Positions 44,638 to 54,648 of a DNA stretch of 64,000 nt are shown in pieces. How positions within the stretch are numbered: position 1 is the stretch's first letter; every line of letters begins with the position of its first letter. Made by a program: the position numbers and the translations under genes. The DNA is from G963665925 sp963676345 (lineage in GTDB: Bacteria; Bacillota; Clostridia; Peptostreptococcales; Acidaminobacteraceae): contig CAXXTS010000001.1 of the NCBI GenBank assembly GCA_963676345.2, positions 868,001 to 932,000 of the forward strand, read 5' to 3'. The notes under the pieces are model-generated. The model had not been told where the DNA came from. It saw only the letters and a list, made by a program, of their open reading frames with translations, and did no database searches.

Positions 44638-44653
44638 TTCTATATTCTACCAT
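44638..44653 (-). promoter_or_regulatory. Recurrent extended -10 promoter, copy B
   Basis: Minus strand ATGGTAGAATATAGAA, sharing the first 13 bases with copies A and C. It sits just after the hairpin at 44663-44692. Confidence 0.6.
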
Positions 44654-44662
44654 ATCATGTAC

Positions 44663-44692
44663 TTAAAATGCCCTCCCGTATTTGGGAGGGCA
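44663..44692 (-). terminator. Terminator of the arginase-like gene
   Basis: TGCCCTCCC / GGGAGGGCA stem, 6-base loop, then TTTTAAGT on the minus strand. Confidence 0.88.
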
Positions 44693-44739
44693 CTCTATTC
44701 AAAGTTACACTTATGAGTCGTTTTCCACCCGTTTTAACC

Positions 44740-45603
44740 TTAGTCTTGCGCCTTGAACATATGGGTAATTAGGTTAACGACTTTTTTTGCGTCATGCTTA
44801 CTGTTTTCATGTGCTCCAGAAAACTCAGTTATGACGATTCCCATCACTCTGGAGTCTGATACAATCCCCTTCAACAAGGCTTGAACCACGGAGAGTTCCA
44901 TACCGCTTGGACTCGGCATATAGACACTTTGCAAATCGTCTTCTTGAATTATGTCTAGATCCAGGTGAACAAGAACCCTGTCCTCAGGATTCAAATGGCT
45001 TAAACAGTCCTTTAGTGTATTCTCCACACCATTTTGGGTAATGCTATTCTTGCTATATCCTATTATGCCACTTATATTGTACCCTTGGCCAATTGTGTCC
45101 TCGTTATACCCCAACGCAATAATTCCAGCTTTCGTAAATCCGCTTGGTTTTGTAAACCACTGGTTATGAGACGTAAGAAACCAATGTGTATAAGCCGTTG
45201 CACCCATACATGTTTCTGCACTGGGTTCCTTAATATCTATATGATGATCCAAAGATATAATTTTTGCCCGCATGCCATAGATTTTATGAAATTGATTGAA
45301 AACCCCAGTAAATACACTGCAGCCACCACCAATTATAAGCGTAAAGTCAGACTCTGAAAAACAAGAGGTCAACTGAAGCATGGTCTCTTCCCAAACAAGC
45401 CTTGGCGATGGCCAATTTCTAATGGGTGCAACATTGTGTCTTATAAAGACTTTTGGAAGTTCTACATCACCCATGTCAATGACTTCATGATTTGTGTCAA
45501 GTGCCTCTATGAGATGGGCTTCTCTTATTACTTGGGGTGCTGATTCAGTACCCGGATTTAATGCGCCAACATTCGAAGGAATACCCTTTACTCTTATTCT
45601 CAT
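44740..45603 (-). CDS. Arginase/agmatinase-family protein with an altered metal site
   Basis: 287 residues. Ureohydrolase pattern: LIIGGGCSVFTG (family GGDHS, so the metal His is replaced by Cys), SLDHHIDIKEPS (family DAHxD), and HLDLDIIQED (family DxDxxDP). GGAGGTTTGG precedes the ATG at 45603. The loss of one Mn ligand suggests a different substrate or metal. It is divergent from the CGNR-type gene, with which it may share regulation. Confidence 0.8.
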   Translation of the reverse strand: MRIRVKGIPSNVGALNPGTESAPQVIREAHLIEALDTNHEVIDMGDVELPKVFIRHNVAPIRNWPSPRLVWEETMLQLTSCFSESDFTLIIGGGCSVFTGVFNQFHKIYGMRAKIISLDHHIDIKEPSAETCMGATAYTHWFLTSHNQWFTKPSGFTKAGIIALGYNEDTIGQGYNISGIIGYSKNSITQNGVENTLKDCLSHLNPEDRVLVHLDLDIIQEDDLQSVYMPSPSGMELSVVQALLKGIVSDSRVMGIVITEFSGAHENSKHDAKKVVNLITHMFKAQD

Positions 45604-45701
45604 CCAAACCTCCGTAACCACCATAATGTACTTTTGCATGTTATAATCATACTATACCACTACACACGGTAACTAACAATATGCATTTAGGAGGTTACAC
45701 A

Positions 45702-46223
45702 ATGAACTGTGATTTAATTCTAAATTTAGCAAACTCACTCTGGTTCCTTAATCATAAACAAAAAGACGTATTAAAGGATGACAACTGGATTAATGCCCAC
45801 CTAAACCATACCGGGGCACGACTCACGAGTACACCGACTTCCACCTTCACAAATAATTTGAAACGGGTTCGAAACTCCCTTGTTGAAATACTTGAAGGGG
45901 CTTGTATTGAGAATCATATTGATTTCTTTAATCAATGCCTGGAAAAGGCTCTTTTCTATAATAGGCTCACAATTAGTGATGATAAGCCCATTCTCCAACG
46001 TGTTCATGCAACATCTCATGAAGATAGGCTCATTGCAGATATCATCATCGAACTCATTGACGCAGTTGATAAAGACCTTATTTTAAAAATCCGAAAATGC
46101 GGTGTCCCGGATTGCCAGTTCTTCTTTCTTGATAAGAGTAAAAATCAAAACAAAAAATATTGCTCCGTCCAGTGCAATAACGTCGCAAAGGTTCGCAGAT
46201 TCAGACAGAAACATAAAAATTAG
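45702..46223 (+). CDS. CGNR-type zinc-finger protein (ABATE domain)
   Basis: 173 residues. An N-terminal helical ABATE-like domain, then a C-terminal zinc finger CGVPDCQFFFLDKSKNQNK followed by YCSVQCNN. The family acts as stress-linked transcription regulators in many bacteria. GGAGG precedes the ATG at 45702. It is divergent from the arginase-like gene. Confidence 0.82.
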   Translation: MNCDLILNLANSLWFLNHKQKDVLKDDNWINAHLNHTGARLTSTPTSTFTNNLKRVRNSLVEILEGACIENHIDFFNQCLEKALFYNRLTISDDKPILQRVHATSHEDRLIADIIIELIDAVDKDLILKIRKCGVPDCQFFFLDKSKNQNKKYCSVQCNNVAKVRRFRQKHKN

Positions 46224-46231
46224 CACATAAA

Positions 46232-46265
46232 TAGGCGTACAGACATTTAGTAGTCTGCACGCCTT
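46232..46265 (+). terminator. Terminator of the CGNR-type gene
   Basis: AGGCGTACAGAC / GTCTGCACGCCT stem with one mismatch, 8-base loop. Confidence 0.7.
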
Positions 46266-46308
46266 AATAAACCATGGTTCCTATATGAATCGTGCTGCAT
46301 TTTCATCT

Positions 46309-46443
46309 TCAATTGGTCTTTGCAGCCCCAGCTTTAACCTCTATTCTCCGAACCCCACCTGTGTACTCTACAATTAGGGGGTCATTTTTCATTTTACAAA
46401 TCATTTCAAAATCAGCCTCTTCTGGAGCGTGAATATCACAGCG
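46309..46443 (-). pseudogene. Possible C-terminal gene fragment
   Basis: The minus-strand frame reads CDIHAPEEADFEMICKMK, then NDPLIVEYTGGVRRIEVKAG and a stop at 46309. Composition looks coding, but no start or upstream part is present because the DJ-1-like gene ends 15 bases away. Family unrecognised. Confidence 0.35.
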
Positions 46444-46458
46444 CACTATACTATAGAA

Positions 46459-47073
46459 TTATGATATTAAACTCAGATAGTAGTCAGGATTTCCACTTTT
46501 GAAATACTTGTACCATAGCTCCGTTTTCTCCTCAGGATAGAGTCCCAAACCTTCAATAATCAGCTTAGCCCATTCTAGACCGCCAGCCACGCTCGCTGTT
46601 ATAAGATTCTTATCAGCAACAGCTAATTGCTTTACATAATGGGCTTGCCCAGTATAATTATTTGAAAAGTAGGATAGGTAGTCGACAGAATTACTCGTAT
46701 GTCTATAATGGTTTAATATGCCACGCTCAGCAACTGCTAATGTTGCGCCACATATAGCACCTACTATAACATCTTGTTTAAGCACTTGTATCGCTTTTTC
46801 AATAACCCGATTATGTTTAGGATCAGACCAGTTCTCAGCACCTGGCAAGAGTAAGGCAACCATATCCTTTTCGATTATTTCTTCAATGGATAGGTCGGGG
46901 ATGATTGATAATCCCCCTATCGTTTTCACAGGATCCCTACTTAGACCAAAGGTTTTAACCTGATACCGCGGCTGTTCATTTCGCACAACTTGCTCCATGC
47001 TCACAGCTTGAAGTATATTGCCTATTTCCCACTCTGCCATTTTCTCAAGCACATAAATATAAATTGTTTTCAT
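46459..47073 (-). CDS. DJ-1/PfpI-family protein
   Basis: 204 residues. The nucleophilic elbow is GAICGATLAVAE with Cys near residue 100. VALLLPGAENWSD matches the family loop. The fold covers glyoxalase/deglycase-like and chaperone-like proteins. AAAGGAGG precedes the ATG at 47073. Lies 50 bases after the WYL regulator gene, which probably controls it. Confidence 0.87.
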   Translation of the reverse strand: MKTIYIYVLEKMAEWEIGNILQAVSMEQVVRNEQPRYQVKTFGLSRDPVKTIGGLSIIPDLSIEEIIEKDMVALLLPGAENWSDPKHNRVIEKAIQVLKQDVIVGAICGATLAVAERGILNHYRHTSNSVDYLSYFSNNYTGQAHYVKQLAVADKNLITASVAGGLEWAKLIIEGLGLYPEEKTELWYKYFKSGNPDYYLSLIS

Positions 47074-47122
47074 ATATTCCTCCTTTAACTGTAGGAACAT
47101 ATTAGCACAGTAACGGTGACAA

Positions 47123-48052
47123 CTATATGTCACCGTTCGAATAGTTTTTTGCAAGTGTTTTGGATAAATGTTTGGATACTTTATTACGGTATGAACATGG
47201 AGATATAATTCTTAACTTATCTCCAAACCCTAGAATTATTGAAAACATCATAAAATCATTTTCATAGATTTTTATCTTTCGTTGAATGACAGCTCTTTGG
47301 TTCAGGACTATTTCTCCACCAAAGTATTCACGAATGAGCATGTCATTTTCAGATGAATACTCCATTACAAGTTCAATTTTTTGATTTTTATTCGTTTGAT
47401 TGTAGTCGTTTAGAAGTTTCTTTGCATTATACTCAGTCTTTTGATCTTCGTTAGTTAATTGTAATTTGTCCATTCTCAGTATTTTGAACATTAAGTTCTT
47501 GTCTTTTTTCATGTCATGAACAAAGGCATACCAAGAGTACCATTTATAATATACGTGTATTACATTGCCCTTTACTTGTCTGCTCACACTATTTTGATTT
47601 GTATACTCAAACCTTACACGCTTCCTATTTATTATTGCATTTCTTAATTTTGACACCTTAGAAATAACATGCTCATTTTCCTTAATAACTGAAAAATCGA
47701 TGTCAATATGGGCTTCCTCAATTTCTGAATCATATATATGTTTTACTTTTTCATAAGTATCATTAACTTTGTTTTCGCCGTAAACACTCTTCAAACTTTT
47801 CAGTGCAAGAAGCATATACTGTGTATTTGATAAATCAATTATCTTTTCATTTACCCGGTAGTTCGGATTTATTGAATAACCACCTTTCGAACCATTTTCA
47901 GAGTATATTGGAATCCCTGCAAGCGTTAGTACGTTTATATCTCTTAGAATGGTTCTCTTTGATACTTCAAAATAGTCTGCTAGCTGTTTTGCTGTCACCA
48001 TTCTCCTATTAATTAAGTAAAATACGATTCCTATTAACCGCTCAATTTTCAT
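47123..48052 (-). CDS. WYL-domain transcriptional regulator (HTH_11, YafY-like)
   Basis: 309 residues. N-terminal HTH: RLIGIVFYLINRRMVTAKQL, then FEVSKRTILRDINVLT. The WYL core appears as YYKWYSWYAFVHDMKKD. WYL regulators sense nucleotides or other ligands. It probably regulates the DJ-1-like gene just downstream. ATG at 48052. Confidence 0.87.
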   Translation of the reverse strand: MKIERLIGIVFYLINRRMVTAKQLADYFEVSKRTILRDINVLTLAGIPIYSENGSKGGYSINPNYRVNEKIIDLSNTQYMLLALKSLKSVYGENKVNDTYEKVKHIYDSEIEEAHIDIDFSVIKENEHVISKVSKLRNAIINRKRVRFEYTNQNSVSRQVKGNVIHVYYKWYSWYAFVHDMKKDKNLMFKILRMDKLQLTNEDQKTEYNAKKLLNDYNQTNKNQKIELVMEYSSENDMLIREYFGGEIVLNQRAVIQRKIKIYENDFMMFSIILGFGDKLRIISPCSYRNKVSKHLSKTLAKNYSNGDI

Positions 48053-48117
48053 ATTAACTCCCTAATGACTTTTTAGATAAGGGTTCGCAACACGACGTGT
48101 ACAATCTGTATGAAAAC

Positions 48118-49436
48118 TCATTTAGACAGTTTCATTAGCCGTTTAATACCAATAGCAATTTGCTTTTCCGTCACATTTGAAACATTTATAGGTAAGTACC
48201 TTTGAATGTCACCGCTCAAAGAATAATAGTAGTCTTGAATATTGGCGACATTGATATGCTTTCTATTCATATTAGGTAGGTTAAAGTGACTGCCTGCATC
48301 TAAGCACACATGAATTGTAGACGCATCATAGTTTGAGCTAAAACTGCCTTCAACTTGAAACTCTGATAAAATCGTCCTTAACTTGTGTGCCCTAGCCGCA
48401 TAAAGATTAATCATTTTAGACATATGCTTATCGTACATCCTATTTCTGAGATATACATCTAAAGAGGCCTGAGCTAACAATGACGTACCCATGTCCTGAT
48501 AGTACTTCTTTTGGGCGAAGTCAGAGACCATATCTTTTGGAAGTACAGCAAAGCCTACACGCAGTCCTGGAAATATGCTTTTTGAAAAGCTTCTAAGGTA
48601 GATAGCATGCGTTCCTTTTAGGTCATAAGTAAACAGGGGATCGTTGGATTTATCTGTGACGTAATCCGCCATATAGTCATCTTCGACTATAAATACATTG
48701 TATCGGTATGCCAGTTCCATGATTTTTTCTTTTGTATCTTTGCTGAGTTTTGTCCCCAAGGGGTTATGAACACGAGCCATCGTATAGAAAAACTTAATTT
48801 CTCCCTTTGCAAAAATAGCTTCAAGGTTAGACAAATTAATGCCATTATAGTCTCTCTCAATCGTTTCAACTTCAATACCATTGAGTTTTAAGTAATCAAT
48901 ATAACAATGATACGTTGGTTGCTCAATGAGAATCTTCTTTCGACCATTTGACATACTTAGCTCAGTTAAAATGGACAGACACTGCTGTATCCCTGTTGTT
49001 ATGACAATACTTTCTGCGTTTACAAATAGATAGTCATGAGTTATGAGTTTACGAATAGAATCCTTTAGCGGTAAATAGCCCTCCATATTACTGTATTTAA
49101 ATAAACGTGTCTGATTCTTTTCAATGGCCAAATTTACACATTTTTGATACTCCAAATATGGGAAAAACCTTGAATCTGGGAAGCAGTTTTAAAATCGATA
49201 CTCTGATCTTCTTCAGGTTTACTATCCACCTTTCCCGTAATGTAATAGCCACTTTGGGGAATAGAATATATTATGTTCTTTTCTTTCAAGTAATTTAAGG
49301 CCTTTACTGCCGTCGACTGATGACATTTATATGTTTTGCATAAAGTCCTCACCGATGCCACGCGCTCACCAGGTTTCTGGTTAGACGCCTTTATTTCCCG
49401 CTCTAATGTGTTTGCAATTTCAATGTATTTGTACAT
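48118..49436 (-). pseudogene. MocR-type GntR/aminotransferase regulator, broken by a frameshift
   Basis: The 5' part (49436 down to 49134) encodes a GntR winged HTH (GERVASVRTLCKTYKCHQST). The 3' part (from about 49155) encodes a class I aminotransferase domain with PLP Lys in YLRSFSKSIFPGLRVGF. A one-base change in the A5 run at 49163-49167 would join them and give the expected FFPYLEYQKC start of the second domain. Together they have the normal MocR length of about 440 residues. It may be a pseudogene, a phase-variable gene or a sequencing error. It is divergent from an EamA transporter gene, its likely target. Confidence 0.85.
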
Positions 49437-49527
49437 TTAGCACCTCACTGTAGCGCTACAGTTTATTTTAAAAGAATTGTATCATGCAGTCCTCTATGTT
49501 TCAATATAACTACCACAAGGAGGTCAT

Positions 49528-50454
49528 ATGAACAAAAATAAATCTTATATAGCAGCTTTAAGCTATTCATTAATTGTGGGCTTGTCTTTTCTAATAACGA
49601 AACAAGTGGTTCCCATTGCACCACCAAGCCTTATACTGGCGCACAGATTTTTTATCGCATTATTAGGATATGCTGTTTTTATTAAAGTGAGTGGACAAAA
49701 AATTCAGCTTACAAAGCATAAATTATTGTTCACTCTTCCGCTGACACTTTACTACCCATTACTATTTTTTTCGCTCCAAGTTTATGGGTTAAAATATGCC
49801 ACCTCATCCGAGGCAGGTATCATCTTTGCCATGGTCCCAGTCCTTGTTGTCATGATTGGGCTATTGATGAAACAGTCCATTTCAAAGATACAAGCGTTTT
49901 GTGTCATTATGTCAGTGTCAGGTGTTTTAGTCATTTTTGCACGAAATACACTTTCTTTTGATGGCAGTTTCTTGGGTATTGCTTTGCTTTTTCTATCTGC
50001 ACTGAGTTCAGCAATGTATACCATAACATTAAAAAGAGTCGTTACTGAACTAAGCATTTACGAGCTCACATTTATCATCATTTTTACTGGATTTACAGTT
50101 TTCAATACAACTTATTTTCTTGAGCATCATGACTCAAACAAGCTTATAATAAACTATATGATGCCGTTTAAGTCACTCAGTTATACCCTTGGAATACTCT
50201 ATTTGAGTTTATTTTCTTCATTAGGCTCAACCTTTGCATCTAATCATGCAATTAGGCACCTCTCACCGCCACAATTTAGTGTTTTTTCAAATCTGTCAAC
50301 ACTGATTAGCATTATTGCTGGTGCGCTAATACTCTCTGAACCCTTAAGTCTAGCCCATTACATTGGCAGTACATTCATACTCGCCGGTGTAATGGGTACA
50401 AACTTCTCTAAAACCATTGAAAAGGGACTGACACTTGCATTCAAAAAGACCTGA
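49528..50454 (+). CDS. EamA/DMT-family transporter
   Basis: 308 residues with ten membrane segments in two EamA repeats (about 5-140 and 150-290); ATSSEAGIIFAMVPVLVV is the typical fourth-segment region. Members export metabolites. AAGGAGG precedes the ATG. Divergent from the MocR-type regulator. Confidence 0.9.
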   Translation: MNKNKSYIAALSYSLIVGLSFLITKQVVPIAPPSLILAHRFFIALLGYAVFIKVSGQKIQLTKHKLLFTLPLTLYYPLLFFSLQVYGLKYATSSEAGIIFAMVPVLVVMIGLLMKQSISKIQAFCVIMSVSGVLVIFARNTLSFDGSFLGIALLFLSALSSAMYTITLKRVVTELSIYELTFIIIFTGFTVFNTTYFLEHHDSNKLIINYMMPFKSLSYTLGILYLSLFSSLGSTFASNHAIRHLSPPQFSVFSNLSTLISIIAGALILSEPLSLAHYIGSTFILAGVMGTNFSKTIEKGLTLAFKKT

Positions 50455-50472
50455 TAAACGATCAGGTCTTTC
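50445..50472 (+). terminator. Terminator of the EamA gene
   Basis: AGACCTGAT / ATCAGGTCT stem overlapping the stop, followed by TTCATG. Confidence 0.8.
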
Positions 50473-50601
50473 ATGTACTCTTAGTTATTTAATTCCATCA
50501 CATGTATGCTTTTCACGCACCTATACAATCTGGTTTTCCAAACGATACACATGCTTATGTGTCTTTATAAAACTCTTGCGCATTCCAGAGTCAGCCTCTC
50601 A

Positions 50602-50847
50602 TTAGCTGTTCATTATATGCTTTGCTTTTTCAACATCATTAGCTTTAACATAAATATAGTATGTATTCATGCTCATATCTCTCACAGCTAAACTTCTACG
50701 CGAACCACTGTCAGCCGGATTATTAACTTCACTTAAATGCTTAATACCATTTTCTGATAGCTTCTTCTTCATTATATGATACCTGCGAGAATCTGTTGAT
50801 ACAAATATTTCACGCCAACCAAATACTATTTTAAGCATTGCACCCAT
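50602..50847 (-). CDS. DUF2007-like small protein
   Basis: 81 residues. Pattern of putative signal-transducing DUF2007 proteins: EIFVSTDSRRYHIMKKKLS, then YYIYVKANDVEKAKHIM. Soluble. GGGTG precedes the ATG at 50847. Function unknown. Confidence 0.55.
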   Translation of the reverse strand: MGAMLKIVFGWREIFVSTDSRRYHIMKKKLSENGIKHLSEVNNPADSGSRRSLAVRDMSMNTYYIYVKANDVEKAKHIMNS

Positions 50848-50957
50848 TTGAACACACCCTAACGTCATTATTTATACAAAGAGCATTCGTAGTAAACAAG
50901 TCTAACAGACCATGAGTATCCCATAAAACCCTATGTGCTTTTTATACATACGTGGTA

Positions 50958-51815
50958 TCAATGGTAATCATTTTCTACACTATCCTCTTCTTTTATAAAC
51001 TCCACTATATGGGTACCGCAACTTGGACATACAATATGTATACGATCTTTATGGGGTTCATTCCTTTTCTTTTGTTCTTCCAGTTCAGCTAAAAATCCTG
51101 AACTGATAATACCTGTCGGGAGTGCCACGAGACCAATTCCCAGTAAAGCAATGACACCACTTAAAATTCTCCCTAGTCCCGTCACCGGGTAAACATCACC
51201 ATATCCAACAGTTGTAAGCGTTGCTATGGCCCACCAGAAAGAGGCAATAATATTTGGGAACGCATCTGGCTGAGCCTCGTTTTCTATATAATACATCATT
51301 GAAGACGCAATGAGCATTAGTAAAAAGGTCATAAAAACCGTGATCAGCAACTGCTCCTTTTCCCGACGCAGGACTCTTGAGAGTACCCCCATAGAATCCA
51401 TGTAGCGGTTTAACTTAAAAACACGGAGCAGCCTAGAAAGTTTCAATATTCTCAAAAATCTCAAGTCCATAGCAATGAACATGGGCAGATAAAATGGCAA
51501 AATCGCAATAATATCTACAATTGCAATAGGGCTGAGCAAGTATTTAATCAGCGCTTTACCTTTTGAAAGGTTCGGATATCCTATGTCTGACGTAAAAATC
51601 CGCAGACCCAATTCGAAGGAAAATATGGACACACTTATTACTTCAAAATTGCGAAATAAGTCTGCATAGTCAGTGTTCAATTTCTGAAAAGATTGGAGTA
51701 TAATTGCAATCACATTTAGAATAATCAGGGTTAAAATAACTTTGTCGAAAATAAGACTTGCCTTATCATCCGCATCCCCTTTTTCGATAATTTCAAATAT
51801 CCGCTTTCTAGTCAA
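50958..51815 (-). CDS. Voltage-gated-type potassium channel
   Basis: 285 residues. Six membrane spans. S4-like segment RFLRILKLSRLLRVFKLNRY with regular Arg/Lys. Selectivity filter TVGYGD in the pore loop. The C-terminus has a CPSCGTH zinc-ribbon-like motif. I start it at the TTG at 51815 because GGGAGGG is well placed; an in-frame ATG at 51854 would overlap the previous gene. It is the last gene of the PspA operon and may respond to membrane damage. Confidence 0.87.
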   Translation of the reverse strand: MTRKRIFEIIEKGDADDKASLIFDKVILTLIILNVIAIILQSFQKLNTDYADLFRNFEVISVSIFSFELGLRIFTSDIGYPNLSKGKALIKYLLSPIAIVDIIAILPFYLPMFIAMDLRFLRILKLSRLLRVFKLNRYMDSMGVLSRVLRREKEQLLITVFMTFLLMLIASSMMYYIENEAQPDAFPNIIASFWWAIATLTTVGYGDVYPVTGLGRILSGVIALLGIGLVALPTGIISSGFLAELEEQKKRNEPHKDRIHIVCPSCGTHIVEFIKEEDSVENDYH

Positions 51816-51828
51816 CGCTATTCCCTCC

Positions 51829-53361
51829 CTACATATTTTGCCATGCAGCTTCATAGTATTGAATCAGTACCGGATGGGTTAAACTGTTTATTTCCACCTG
51901 ATCTAAATCCAAAATTTCATCCTCTGCAAAGTTGAACATTGACATAGCTGTTTCTTCATTCAAAAATTTAAGTGGCACACTAAAGTCAAAAGTCCTGTCA
52001 CTCAGTGGTTTGTTAGATGCTAGTGTAAATCCCCAGTCTCCAAAAGAAGGTATGTTGACATGGTACCCATCTGTGTAAAACCCTTCAGAGGCAACTGTTT
52101 TTCGGATACTCCAGTAGGCTTCTTTTGCATAATACGGACTGGTGGATTGTACGACAAATACACCGCCGCTTTGCAGTCTATTCCCGATCAAACGATAAAA
52201 CACATTGGTGTAGAGTTTATTAAGACTTTCATTATTGGGGTCTGGTAAGTCAACGATAATTACGTCATACAGTGTATCGGCTGACTCCAAGAACTGAAAG
52301 GCATCCTCATTAATCACTTTGACTTTTTCATTATTCAACGCGTTTTCATTCAAAGAAACAATGAGATTATTGGTTCTAGCAAGCTCTGTTACACCTGGAT
52401 CAAGATCAACTATGGTAATTCCTTTTACGTCATCATACTTAAGGAGTTCGCGGGCTGCAAGTCCATCGCCACCACCCAATATAAGTATTTTTTCTCTTTG
52501 GTCTGACAGCTCCATAACCGGGTGAACCAAAGCTTCATGATACCTATGTTCATCTAAAGAACTAAACTGAATATTTCCATTCAAATAGAGTCTCAAATCA
52601 TCCTTGTGCTGCGTTAACACCATTTTTTGATACTTGGTTTGCTCATTGTATATTATCTTATCTCTATAAAGACGATCTTCAATTTTAAGTCCAATCTGAT
52701 CGCCTACAATCACGCCAGATACAACAACGACCAACATAATAGTCGCAAGTGCCTTTAAAGCATTTTTTTGCTTTACAAAATCTTTATAGTAGATAAGAAT
52801 TAGCAAAGCCACTAGGATGTTAAGCATCCCTACAAAGAATGAAGTTCTTATCTCCCCTAAATTAGGGAGTAAAATAAGTGGAAATGCCAATGATCCGAAT
52901 AAGGCGCCAATGTAGTCTACACTCAGAACATTGGCAATTGTCATTCTCAAATTGTTTTCATTTGCTTCAATAATTCTTGTAAGAAGGGGAATTTCTATGC
53001 CCACCAGCATGCCTATAAGAATTATGGTAATGTACATGACCAGGTGATACATATCTGTATAACCATAGGCTGTAAAAAGAAGGATTGCCGACACCCCGCC
53101 GGCGAGCCCTATTGTGAGTTCCACTAGAATAAAGGTATCAAACAAGTTCTTCTTAATATACCTAGTCAAATAAGACCCCACGCCCATAGCACTCATAAAT
53201 AGACCAATGGTAATTGAATATTGTTTGACGCTGTTTCCAAGTAAATAGGAGCTGATGGCCCCTATAATAAGTTCATATATAATCCCACAAATAGCAATAA
53301 TCCCAACAGCTAATAATAATGGGGTCGCCGAGAGCTGTCTTTTGTCTTGTAGCGCTTTCAT
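51829..53361 (-). CDS. Membrane-bound spermidine synthase-like protein
   Basis: 510 residues. About seven membrane segments in the first 210 residues, then an aminopropyltransferase domain: ILGGGDGLAARELL, VDLDPGVTELA, and IIVDLPDPNNES. Such fusions are found with PspA-linked operons in several phyla. It would make or modify polyamines at the membrane; no AdoMet decarboxylase gene is nearby. The gene belongs to the PspA operon, though 281 bases separate it from the DUF350 gene before it. Confidence 0.88.
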   Translation of the reverse strand: MKALQDKRQLSATPLLLAVGIIAICGIIYELIIGAISSYLLGNSVKQYSITIGLFMSAMGVGSYLTRYIKKNLFDTFILVELTIGLAGGVSAILLFTAYGYTDMYHLVMYITIILIGMLVGIEIPLLTRIIEANENNLRMTIANVLSVDYIGALFGSLAFPLILLPNLGEIRTSFFVGMLNILVALLILIYYKDFVKQKNALKALATIMLVVVVSGVIVGDQIGLKIEDRLYRDKIIYNEQTKYQKMVLTQHKDDLRLYLNGNIQFSSLDEHRYHEALVHPVMELSDQREKILILGGGDGLAARELLKYDDVKGITIVDLDPGVTELARTNNLIVSLNENALNNEKVKVINEDAFQFLESADTLYDVIIVDLPDPNNESLNKLYTNVFYRLIGNRLQSGGVFVVQSTSPYYAKEAYWSIRKTVASEGFYTDGYHVNIPSFGDWGFTLASNKPLSDRTFDFSVPLKFLNEETAMSMFNFAEDEILDLDQVEINSLTHPVLIQYYEAAWQNM

Positions 53362-53642
53362 AATGCCTCCCGTTAATTAGAGCATTTTCTAATACATGAT
53401 AAAAGACTGTAGCTTAGCCATTTAGCTCAAAAGTATGCATTCACTCTGACTTAGCATCATACGCTTGAGAGAATAATCACATACCCTTGAATTTTTAGAA
53501 ATCTACAGTCTTGTACTTATGTTTTTAAATGGTGTTTTGCCTGCAATTTAGCATACTCAATTACATATAGAAATAGTATTGAGTATATTTTGTATTTATG
53601 CCCAGTCAATTTTTAAATTGATTATCCTTTTGTTTGTTTAAA

Positions 53643-53852
53643 TTAGATGATTGCCGCACGGATAATAATTGCTGTTGAAATGAATATTCCCGCAATGACC
53701 GCGCCAATAGCTGGATTCTTCTCTTTGATTTCCTCAGCAAAATTATAAGGGGTAATTAAATCAAAAAATTTATATCCGATAAGCATAAGAACTAAGGAAA
53801 AAGCTGCATAAAATACAGTGGATCCTATTGGATTTGCTAGTAAACTCTCCAT
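53643..53852 (-). CDS. DUF350-family membrane protein (second copy)
   Basis: 69 residues. Two membrane segments around the family core FDLITPYNFAEEIKEKNPA. The start at 53852 lies 8 bases after the lipoprotein stop. Homologous to the DUF350 protein encoded at 54649. The family includes YjfL, which also sits beside a PspA homologue in Escherichia coli. Confidence 0.85.
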   Translation of the reverse strand: MESLLANPIGSTVFYAAFSLVLMLIGYKFFDLITPYNFAEEIKEKNPAIGAVIAGIFISTAIIIRAAII

Positions 53853-53859
53853 AATATAC

Positions 53860-54633
53860 CTACTTTCCAAAACTTGTACCGCCACCAATTGATGTACGTG
53901 TACCTGTACTACCTGTTTTTACAGAATTTCCGCCGGAACCGGTCGTCTTTAAATTGTTCCAGTCAGAATTTGTTTTCACCTTCGATGATTCATTTTGACC
54001 GGTTGATATCTTGTTTTTGTCTACCTTAGATGCCGGCTTAGGATCGGTGGCTTTTATTTCGTATCCACCATTTCCATAACGCTGATTGTCTTTTTTATAA
54101 TACTTTTGCTCATATTGTCTATTTGAATACCAAAAAATATTAGATCTGTACGGACGATAAATTGATGCGAAGCCGTGTCTATGCACATATTTTCGCGATG
54201 ACTTTTGAACATAAGTCTTCTCTTCTTCACCCTTATAAATGAGGATCACTGTATCATCATAATAGATTGTTATCGCTTCATCATTTAACAAATCTGTATA
54301 ACTTTCTGGTTTTTCATTGTTAATATAAACAAGAGCTGTATCTTCAACACTCAGATTTGACGCCATTACTGTGGCTTTTTCACTGTAATCGACACTGCCT
54401 GTAATATAGGTCACTGGTGTTAAAATGTCTTCAACTTCAAGTTCTTTTAAATCAGAGCGTTCTAGTACATCTAAGTCAGAGACCTGTGCCTCTTCGTCAT
54501 AACTTGTGTCTGTTGATACATTTTCCATATCTGTCGATACATCTTCTATGTAGCTTTCCTCTACTATGCCTTGTCCACCACAGGCTGTTAATAGGGACAA
54601 AGCCATGAGTACAGCTATTAGTTTTTTATTCAT
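53860..54633 (-). CDS. Lipoprotein of the PspA operon
   Basis: 257 residues. Signal peptide with lipobox LLTAC. An acidic linker, a domain around 60-150, then a Tyr/Arg-rich segment (RPYRSNIFWYSNRQYEQ) and a Gly/Ser/Thr-rich tail ending GIGGGTSFGK-like (SIGGGTSFGK). It lies between two DUF350 genes. Comparable in position to YjfM-type proteins in PspA operons, but without clear similarity. Confidence 0.78.
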   Translation of the reverse strand: MNKKLIAVLMALSLLTACGGQGIVEESYIEDVSTDMENVSTDTSYDEEAQVSDLDVLERSDLKELEVEDILTPVTYITGSVDYSEKATVMASNLSVEDTALVYINNEKPESYTDLLNDEAITIYYDDTVILIYKGEEEKTYVQKSSRKYVHRHGFASIYRPYRSNIFWYSNRQYEQKYYKKDNQRYGNGGYEIKATDPKPASKVDKNKISTGQNESSKVKTNSDWNNLKTTGSGGNSVKTGSTGTRTSIGGGTSFGK

Positions 54634-54648
54634 GACAACACCAACTAT

